Both the position numbers and the translations under genes were made by a program. A stretch of 64,000 nucleotides of DNA from Cichorium intybus (lineage: Eukaryota > Streptophyta > Magnoliopsida > Asterales > Asteraceae): positions 5,619,566 to 5,683,565 of the forward strand of contig CM042011.1 in the NCBI GenBank assembly GCA_023525715.1. Reading direction: 5' to 3'. Below the pieces are notes generated by a model, which saw only the letters and a program-made list of their open reading frames with translations, had not been told where the DNA came from and ran no database searches. Positions 56,270-64,000 of the stretch are shown here, piece after piece (within the stretch, counting starts at the first letter, position 1; each line of letters opens with the position of its first letter).

Positions 56270-56303
56270 TTTGTTCCTGCACAACGCGCGGGGATTCGCC
56301 TAG
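56270..56303 (+). mobile_element. Helitron-like 3' terminus
   Basis: A GC-rich imperfect hairpin (CCTGCACAACGCGCGGGG) lies 8 bases before CTAG at 56300..56303, which is followed by T. Helitrons end in a hairpin plus CTRR and insert between A and T. It directly interrupts hAT transposase sequence. The 5' end was not located, so the element could be a few kb of the AT-rich DNA to the left. Confidence 0.5.
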
Positions 56304-56634
56304 TTTACTTATAAAGTTGGCGTTGATCCACCCGGTGGCAACAACTAGTGTGGAAAGAGCATTTTCAACAATGACTTTTGTGAAGAACAAGTTACGTAAT
56401 AGTATGGGTGATCAATTATTAAAGGATTGTTTAGTAACTTATATAAAGAAAGATATATTTTCTAAAGTTAGTGATGAAGATATTGTTAATCATTATCAAA
56501 ATGTAAGAACTAGACCACAACAATTTTAAATTTCTATTTTGATATAAGTGATTTTTAGCTATTTTTTTAATTATGGATCAAAATTTATTATATAGATGCA
56601 TACCCTAATTTTTTTTTTTCTAGATCCGCCGCTG
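56304..56634 (+). pseudogene. hAT transposase C-terminal fragment with terminal repeat
   Basis: An open stretch to the stop at 56527..56529 encodes the hAT dimerisation domain: LALIHPVATTSVERAFS, FVKNKLRNSMGDQLL, CLVTYIKKDIF. This domain lies at the C terminus of hAT transposases. It is followed after about 95 bp by GATCCGCCGCTG (to 56634), a decayed version of the CAGGGGCGGA-type hAT terminus. Everything upstream of 56304 is replaced by the Helitron-like sequence. It is a separate copy from the two minus-strand hAT relics. Confidence 0.82.
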
Positions 56635-56885
56635 CCTGGGATACCATATGTTTTCTCAAAAAGAATATTGTTTCTATGGAGTCAGTGTCCATTGATCGAG
56701 GGTTGTTGGACCTCCTTGAATGTAGATTTGTATCTATGTATGCTCCTAGGAGTTGGTTGCTAAGAAGAATTTGTGAGAGCTTTTACCAGGTGTACTGTGT
56801 AGATGGAGGGGAGAGGTGTTGATGATAGGTGATTTTAATGAGGTGAGATTCCTGCATGAGAGGTATGATTCATGGGTTAACGTGA
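56635..56885 (+). pseudogene. L1-type LINE endonuclease fragment
   Basis: With one frameshift the translation gives LLDLLECRFVSMYAPRSW, YCVDGG and GDFNEVR-like wording followed by ER, the pattern of the apurinic endonuclease domain of plant L1 LINEs. Both ends are truncated; the left end meets the hAT terminus, so the hAT element probably inserted in this LINE. Confidence 0.65.
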
Positions 56886-58855
56886 TTTAAGCGTATAATG
56901 TAAGTTTTATTTCTAGTACCGAATTATAATAATAACAGTTATTTACGTGCAAGTTATATTTTTTTTTTTTTTTTTTTGAACGACAAAGATAATTAGTGCA
57001 AGTTATATGATTATAAATTTATAATAGATTGCCATAAAAAAACACGCTGTCTAGTGTCTACAGCTTTTTAAATTATTGTTATCTAAAGAATAACACGTTT
57101 TGTTTTTGATGTTTTTTTTTTTTTTTTTTTTGTTTTTTGTTTTTGTGGCGAGGATGCATAGAAGATAATTTGACAAAATAAATGCATTTAAACTGTTGGT
57201 TATGAGCAATAGCACATGCACAATGGACTTTTCATTACAAAAAATAGCTGTGGGCCGACTGGGCTTGAGAAAATAGATGTTTTTATCTTTTGGGGCTAAC
57301 TGTCAACTTCAAAATATTTCCGAATAGATTCTGTTGTCGTTTGCAACAAAAATTAAATATATTATGTTATTTTGTTTTGTTTTCACTTTTGGGAGGAGAC
57401 AAGACAACAATGTTTTGGGGAAGTTTTGTATGACATAAATATGTCCACTTTTAATTGACTTGTCTACACTATAATCTAGGTATTTCATTTTTATATAATT
57501 TAATAAAAATAGACATTTACGATAAGTCAGTTGGTCAACGGTATGATGGTATGTCTCATTTCAGCAAGTTAAAGGTTGAAGTCTCGTTTAAAACATAGAT
57601 AACATTAATGTATAAATTGATTATTCTTCTAAAAAAAATAAAAATAGTTATTTAAAAAATTAGTCAAAGTACCCTCATTGATTAAATATAATAAATATTG
57701 TGATGATTTCAACACCTTAAAATGATCATCTATGAACGATGGTAGAAAAAGGCGTGAAACGTTACATGCGTTCTATGCCCTGTGTTTTATCTTGTATAGG
57801 TTGGAATGAATTACGAATACGAACAAGTATATATTTTGTATAGGTTGGATAAGGTTTAATGAAAGATACATATATTTATCGTATATGTATTTTATATTAT
57901 AATGTTGTTAGTGTTACTTTTGATTGTAAAGCGTATAATTTTTTATAAAAAAATACTTAAAATTGGGTGTTTTCTGTATTATTACATGTAAGTTATTAGT
58001 GAGTTTTTAATCTATGGTTAGAGTTCAACAAGGAAAAGTCATCCCACATCAATAGGATAACAAAAAGAGTTAAAACTAAATGTTTGTTATAAAATCAGAA
58101 GACACTGTTAATAACTAGGTAGCATGATCCGTACGTTGCAGGCCTTATATATGCATAATAAGCAAAATATAATTTATTACTGAATTGTGTTTAATTATAC
58201 ATGATCACGTAGTTTTGGTTTCTTAAAAGAAATATGTAAAAAGAAGACAAAAAGGCAAAAAATTTGGAAAATGAATTCATAAAAAGAAAACAGTGTGTAA
58301 AAACGAAGAACATCTTAATAAAGCAAAAAAGACGAAGATGTAAAACCCGAAAAAAAAATAAAGACATACATAAAAATGAAAACTCATAAAGATAAAATAA
58401 TTATGTATAAAACTAAATCTATATAAAAAAAACGTAAAACAATAAGTTGTAAAAATATTTCTAAATAACTAAGTTTAAGAAAAATAGAAAGGCAAAGTTG
58501 TAAAAAGAGTTGCAAAATTTTGAAAAAAAATGTGAATTAAATGTGTAAAACAAATTTATATATGGTCTGAAATTGTAAAAAGTAAATCTTTGAGGGGAAA
58601 ACTGAAAAGAGTAAAAAATGGAAAGTACTGTTCCAAAATTGTAACAAGAAAATTCTGATGGGACATACCAATCGAATGAAAAAGCCCACTGCAAGAATCG
58701 AACCCTTCCCTTGCCTTCTTTACTACTTGCACATACTAACCGACCAAGCCAACTGATAAATTTTAAATTGCAACAAACTATTTATAAAATCAAAATCCAG
58801 CCTAAGATAAGAAAACTCATGAATGAACAGTAACTACGCATTATAATGGGGCGAT
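56886..58855. other. AT-rich intergenic DNA with tRNA-like scraps
   Basis: No gene recognised. T-rich runs occur at 56958 and 57110. Two tRNA-like scraps occur: 57527..57600 (CAGTTGGTCAACGG, AAGGTTGAAGTCTC) on plus, and 58683..58760 on minus (GGCTTGGTCGGTTAG, GGGTTCGATTC). Neither folds obviously into a tRNA; old SINE remnants are a possible source. Confidence 0.4.
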
Positions 58856-58859
58856 TAAT

Positions 58860-61800
58860 TATTCGCTATTATTAGAATAGTCAACAAAGACTTTATATGC
58901 AATACATGTTCACCATGCTTATGTGCAGTTCCAAGACAACTACAACATATTTTAAGATCATTGTCGTCAAATTCTTTCAATATTTTTGTTAACAAAAAAC
59001 TAAAATCCTTTTTATACTCTTTGTATTTTTCAAATTTTTTCTTTTAAGAAAAGTCATTTCTTGATAAATATATATATATAAAGTAATTAACTTTAAATTT
59101 TTCCTCGGCTACGACATCTTGTAACTTGAATTCTGGTCAAATTGTTTTTTTCTATGAACGGGACGCTTTTGAGGGAATACTAGATCAATATCTATTTCAA
59201 TGTTAAGTTTCTTAACATCATCAATCTCCTTAGAGAACTTGTTTCTCTAAACTCCTCAAAGTATTTAATCAAGATATTCACTTCTTTAACAGCAATAGTG
59301 ACAAGCATATCCTTTAATTGTAAATTTTTACTGACCAAGTTCACAATGTTTAATATTTGATACCAATAACTATTGTTTTCAAAAACTCAAACTCACCAAG
59401 CTCATTGTTTGCTAGCGATTTAACTTCACTTTGCATTTTAGCATCGTTGTCTTTTCCCGCAACTTCAAGTAAAGCTTCTCTAAAATTCGTAACATGTAAT
59501 CTAATAGCCTTTACATTATCAATAGGACTTTCCTAGGAGTGGCGGATAATGACCTAGGAGTCAAACCTTTAATATTGTCTTTCAAAATTTGCCATCTTTT
59601 AGTAGAATCAGCAAATGTTATACAGACACGTTGTATGACTCCAAAAAAATTTCTAGCTTTACAACTGTTAGCCATGTTACACAATGTAAGATTAAGATTA
59701 TCACAACCACATGGAGTATAAAACGCTCTAGAATATATGTATAAAAACCTCTTTTTAACTCATTGATGTTTTCTTGTCATGTTTGATCTATTGTCATAGT
59801 CTTGCCCACACGTATCGTCAATATCAAGACCAAGAGATTTTAATTCATCATGTGTAATATCAAATAGCCATTTTCCGGTTGTATCACCAACATTTAAAAA
59901 AAAAACCTAAAAGTGATTCTTTAACAGTAACATAATGATGATAAATTTACATACCTCGCTATTAAATACCTTTGTTCTTGGTGATTTGTATCAGGTGTAC
60001 AATCAAGTATGACAGAGTAATACTTTGCTTCTTTTATATTATAATGATTTCTCGTTTAATTTCATAAGCCAGTGAAAGTGTCAACTCATATTGGATGTTA
60101 TGCCCAAGATAATGCACATGGATGTCATTATTCCTGATACGCCACACATGCTCTTTCATAACCGGGTCAGGCATTTCAAACCAATCGCCATATTTGTGAG
60201 ATAATTTAAACCAACTTTGTATTCTTTAAGTCTACTACTAAGATGTTGCCAATATGTATAACCTTCATTAGTCAATTAACCTTTCATGAGTCATTTTTAA
60301 AATATTTTACAACAAAAACAAAAAATGTGGTCAAGCTCTTTCGACTATACTAACCATTCTTTATCACATGTCTCCTTATTTGGTAGAGTTCTAGTGTATA
60401 TAGTTGTAGAAAACCATTTACAAAGTTTATCCCGTAGATAGTAGACCCTTATCAATAGTGTAATCTCTTTTAAGACATTTCTTTACCAAATTTTTAATCT
60501 TGTTGGAGTAAGTCCCTCCAAGTTCTTGGATCAAAAATATCAACATTGACATCATTTGCACCAACAACAACATTGTCATCTTCAACGCCATCACCATCGT
60601 TATTACCATCACCAACATGATCTTCATCGACGTTAGCATTATGAACATGAACATCGTCGATTTGAGCTCCATCAACACCCGCGTTATAATCATTAATATC
60701 ATCACTTTGAGAAGAAACTTGTGGTTTTTTTCTATATAAACCTATCTAGAGTCCAACTTTGAGATTTCTTAATTATTCATTTATCTCTCTTTTTATGTTT
60801 TTCACTACCGGATAAATATTTAGGAGGCATAATTTTTGAAAGTTTTATATGATATTGATATGACCATTAACATTTAACAATAATTTGAATTGTAAAATAC
60901 CGAAAGTCGTATAAATTGACAAATATTCAAAGAATAAGAAACTAAGATAACAACAAATATTGTACCAGAATTGTAGATAATTAACATTTAACAATAATAT
61001 GATTTTTGAAAAGCCATATAACATTAATCTAAAATTTAGATAAACCTATGACAATGAACTGATGAAAATTGATCCAAGCTCAAGATTCTGAATAAGATAT
61101 TTTAACAAACTTGTAGTTGTAGATAATTAACATTAACACTTAATAGCCAATCAGCCATGAACAAACATAACAACAAACTTAGAATAATATAATGTGATGC
61201 TAACCTTTAAACCCGATGAAGTTTGACTGAAGCTCAATAATCTGAATCAATTTCACTCAATCAGATTTTGTACCCAATAAGAAATCAAGAACGCTTTTGA
61301 TTTGTAAATTCTCACGCTGGACCACAGAACATAGCAACACCTTAAAACAAAAACAATTTTAATGTTAGAACTTAAAACACAATCAAATTGGAAATTTATG
61401 TCCCAAGTTTCAGAAAATCAAATTGAATATGAATTTCTGATGCTAAGTTGCTAGCCTTATTCTTCAAGTGGGAAATATAATATGTTATTGGACGACTGGA
61501 AGACTGAATCACTCTATGTATATTTATTTATCACATTTGGACGCTTGGCTTGTTCGATGGTGATTGGTGGCGTACTACCCACTAGTATGAATTAAGTGAA
61601 TGATATGCCTGATTTGAGTGATTGTCTCTATCGAGGATTGACCGTGATCGGTAAATTGGAATGTATTGTGTCGGGGGACTTGGGTAATTAGATTAAGTAA
61701 TTCAATGGGCTGGTGTCATGCATTAGGGAGTTCGATCGGTGATTGGGAAATAATAACTGATCATGATTGTCTTTAATTGGGTTCAGTTTTAAAGTTTTAC

Positions 61801-61905
61801 TGGCCTTGAAAGTTATAACTGATACCAGATGACAGGATAAATTGTATGTAAAATTGGGCCTTGTGCAGACGCCCACCTCGCACACCCTCAAAGACGCCCT
61901 TGGTG
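58860..61905 (-). pseudogene. Decayed hAT transposon, larger TTF/ZMYM1-like copy
   Basis: On the minus strand broken frames recall the TTF zinc-finger hAT transposase of plants. IFDPRTW at about 60520 is the N-terminal motif. Further words include KSLGLDIDD at about 59840..59810, FYTPCGC(D)NLNLT near 59700 and FADSTKRWQILKDNIKGL near 59590. The interval 58940..60120 aligns with the 20.7-21.85 kb copy in the same orientation. An Asp-rich, low-complexity N-terminal stretch (60540..60700) precedes the IFDPRTW motif. The outer end, 61876..61905, is CCTCGCACACCCTCAAAGACGC-like, shared with the other two copies. Many stops and frameshifts; the true 3' end of the element is missing left of 58860. 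Confidence 0.78.
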
Positions 61906-62640
61906 ACCCTAACACAACCCGTTTAATTATCATGTCGTCTCATATCAACTTGTTTATTTTCGTGTTAGATTAGCGGTTAGCGTTTAGACCTTGTAAATAT
62001 GTCATGTCATGTTAGATTGAAACGCTAAACAAGTTTAAAAAGCAGGGGTTCGGGTGGCCAAAAGAAAAAAACTGGAATTAGGTAATGAGACAGAGGGGTG
62101 AGGTCATGAGGAGGAGGGAGTGACCAAGTAGTACAGTGAAGTATATGATAGAAAAGAAAACTAATAATGAAATGATAATTTAGGTATTTCACTCATTTCC
62201 ATATTACAATGTGACTCAACCCAAAATTTTTATTTTATATGTGGTTTTTGATTTGTGCATGTCCAATTTATCTAAAAATATGAAAAATTGTATATAAATA
62301 AAAGAAACATTTTCGAGTTGAAGTTCTTAACTTAACATTATCAGTTTAATTTTCATGACATATCAACCCATTTAATTACCAAACTCATTTATTCCATGTT
62401 AAGTTCTTATCGTGTTAGTTTTTGGCACCTTTAATTGATGGTTGAGAATTGTTTAATTTAACGTATTTGTATTTTAAAAAGTAAAAGGGGGTTGAGTGTC
62501 AGGTTCATTATTTGGAGGGTACTAGATGTAACTAAACTAGAGTAACGGTGCCCCTCTTTGGTGCTCAAACCCTACTACAGAAATTGAAACACAACTGCTA
62601 CAGTATCTCACACATATCGTGCTCGGTCTTCTCCTTCATC
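61906..62640. other. Upstream region of the KH-domain gene
   Basis: 61930..62040 and 62335..62430 hold similar ATATCAACTTGTTTA / CGTGTTAG words, perhaps MITE remains. No clear TATA box was found upstream of the presumed transcript start near 62580..62650. Confidence 0.4.
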
Positions 62641-62658
62641 CACTCAGCTCTACACGCA

Positions 62659-63227
62659 GTAAGCATTCTTCAATGAATCCCATCGAATTCTATACATTTC
62701 ATTCAGAAATTTTGACTGTACATCACTCGGTTTGTATTTTCATTCGAACGTTTGATCGATGCATTGAACTTGAATAGATCTTTCTGCTCACAATTCGCTA
62801 TTTTGAGACGATTATGTATTAATTTCGATTGTAATAGTTTATTATATACGAAATTAAGCGCTTACCATGTTTGCGGGGAGAATTACGCACAGAACGCCTT
62901 ATTCCCTAACGATTTTTTTTTTTTTTTTTTGCCGAATTTGAACTTCTCTTTTCGGGAAACCGATGAACGATGATTATACGTTCTCTTGTTCTGTAAAAGA
63001 TTTGCATTTTGATTTTTTCTATTGAAAACCTTTTGGCTGTGACTGACCAATCCTTTTACTTGTACTGATTGGTATACGAACTCATGTTATTGTAGGTTTT
63101 CTCGTTAAGATCTAAAAAACTGGTAACTATAGCAAGTCATAAGCTTGTAAGGTATTTACATGTTAAACAGTCTTTTTGGTTTCTGAAAACTAATTCTGTT
63201 CATTGCACTATATCTTTCCTGTTTCAG
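62659..63227 (+). other. Probable 5'UTR intron of the KH-domain gene
   Basis: A donor GTAAGC at 62659 follows a pyrimidine-rich leader. An acceptor TTTCCTGTTTCAG ends at 63227, 39 bases before the ATG. The interior is T-rich. Introns in the 5'UTR are common in plant RNA-binding protein genes. Inferred without transcript data. Confidence 0.6.
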
Positions 63228-63266
63228 ACATTCATCTAGAGTGATTCCTCATAGTATTTTCTCCTA

Positions 63267-64000
63267 ATGGCTGGCCAGAAGAACGACTATGGTAAAAAGT
63301 CTCCTTATCAACCTGACTACCATGGAAATGAAGGAGGTAACAGAACAGATGAAAGAGAGTCATACACCATTGGACCAGAAGATACAGTCTACCGTTACTT
63401 ATGCCCTAGTAGAAAAATCGGAAGTATTATCGGTCGAGGTGGAGAAATTGTAAAACAATTAAGATCAGACACTCAAGCCAAGATCAGAATCAATGAAAGC
63501 ATACCAGGCTGTGAAGAACGCGTTGTCATAATCTATAGTTCAAGTGAAGAAACCAACAGTTTTGGAGATAACAATGATCTTATTTCACCTGCACAAGATG
63601 CTCTGTTTAAGGTACATGATAGAATTGTTGTTGAAGAAGATGAGTTTGATGAAGGTCAAGGTCAACAAGTTACTGTGAGAATGCTCGTGCCTTCTGATCA
63701 AATCGGATGTGTTATTGGAAAAGGCGGACAAGTTGTTCAAAATATAAGAAGTGAAACACACGCTCAAATCCGTATTTTAAGCAGTGAACATCTTCCAAAT
63801 TGTGCGTTAAACTCCGATGAACTTCTTCAGGTACTTAATTATTACAACTTGTCATCATCAAAATCTAACAAAAAACCGTTTTTATCAAAAAAATTTAAAC
63901 TTTTTTTGTAGATAAGTGGTGACACTACGGTTGTTAGGAAAGCGTTATATCAAATAGCATCTCGCCTTCATGATAATCCATCAAGATCCCAACATTTACT
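63267..64000 (+). CDS. KH-domain RNA-binding protein (HEN4 / At4g18375-like), N-terminal part
   Basis: This is an RNA-binding protein of the plant multi-KH (PCBP/hnRNP K-like) group, acting in pre-mRNA processing or mRNA fate in its relatives. Exon 1 is 63267..63830. The intron 63831..63911 has GT and TTTTTTGTAG ends and keeps phase. Exon 2 starts at 63912 (ISGDTTVVRKAL) and runs past the window end. The first KH domain covers about residues 43-93, with the GRGG loop in IIGRGGEIV. The second covers about 137-170, with GKGG in VIGKGGQVV. The N terminus MAGQKNDYGKK and the TVYRYLCP start are typical of the group. The frame is intact as far as seen; further KH domains are expected outside the window. 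Confidence 0.93.

Noticed and set aside
57527..58760. Two tRNA-like scraps (57527..57600 plus, 58683..58760 minus) considered as tRNA genes.
   Set aside because: Box-like words exist but no cloverleaf with a paired acceptor stem could be seen. Old SINE scraps are as likely.

Overview
The window is nuclear DNA of a flowering plant, most likely a eudicot. It has spliced genes, long AT-rich intergenic DNA and many (TA)n microsatellites, and most of the recognisable sequence is layered transposable elements. The family cannot be fixed from the sequence alone. Asteraceae would fit the LTR types but is only a guess.

Only two host genes are supported. One is a three-exon alpha-expansin on the minus strand (12687..13580) with a TATA box at 13664..13672. 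The other is a KH-domain RNA-binding protein on the plus strand that starts at 63267 and runs off the right edge, with a probable 5'UTR intron.

Layout from left to right. 1..8634 is a young Ty3/gypsy chromovirus on the minus strand; its left LTR is cut by the window edge and its gag-pol reading frame carries two in-frame stops. 8635..12650 has no recognisable gene. 12.6-14.3 kb holds the expansin, with a PIF/Harbinger-type MITE just upstream of its promoter. 15.2-17.1 kb is LTR-like DNA, and 17.06-17.64 kb is a foldback MITE sitting inside a (TA)n tract. 18.1-18.6 kb is a copia RNase H relic. 20.7-22.4 kb is a decayed hAT element. 22.6-25.2 kb is an inverted-repeat element split by a solo gypsy LTR that has a perfect target duplication. 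25.35-26.64 kb is a non-autonomous hAT element. 27.9-28.3 kb is a hAT end fragment. 28.3-29.9 kb is a decayed copia gag region. 30.8-33.1 kb is a second type of gypsy LTR.

33,950..42,839 is a complete, young Ty1/copia element on the plus strand with a 1.9 kb leader and one in-frame stop in pol. 43.5-45.1 kb is GC-patched DNA with microsatellites. 46.1-46.9 kb is another copia gag relic. A tRNA-derived SINE (47,168), a short hAT MITE (48,462) and a TRIM (49,278) each have recognisable target duplications. 53-56.6 kb is AT-rich DNA ending in a Helitron-like 3' terminus inside a hAT transposase fragment, followed by a LINE endonuclease fragment. 58.9-61.9 kb is a second, larger hAT relic. The KH gene closes the window.

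I found no dedicated novel gene system. The unusual material is in element architecture: palindrome clusters at a homologous position in different LTR types, a microsatellite-nested MITE, a TRIM with all its signals intact, and repeats in a copia leader. The genes do not form a pathway; expansin acts in the cell wall and the KH protein on RNA.
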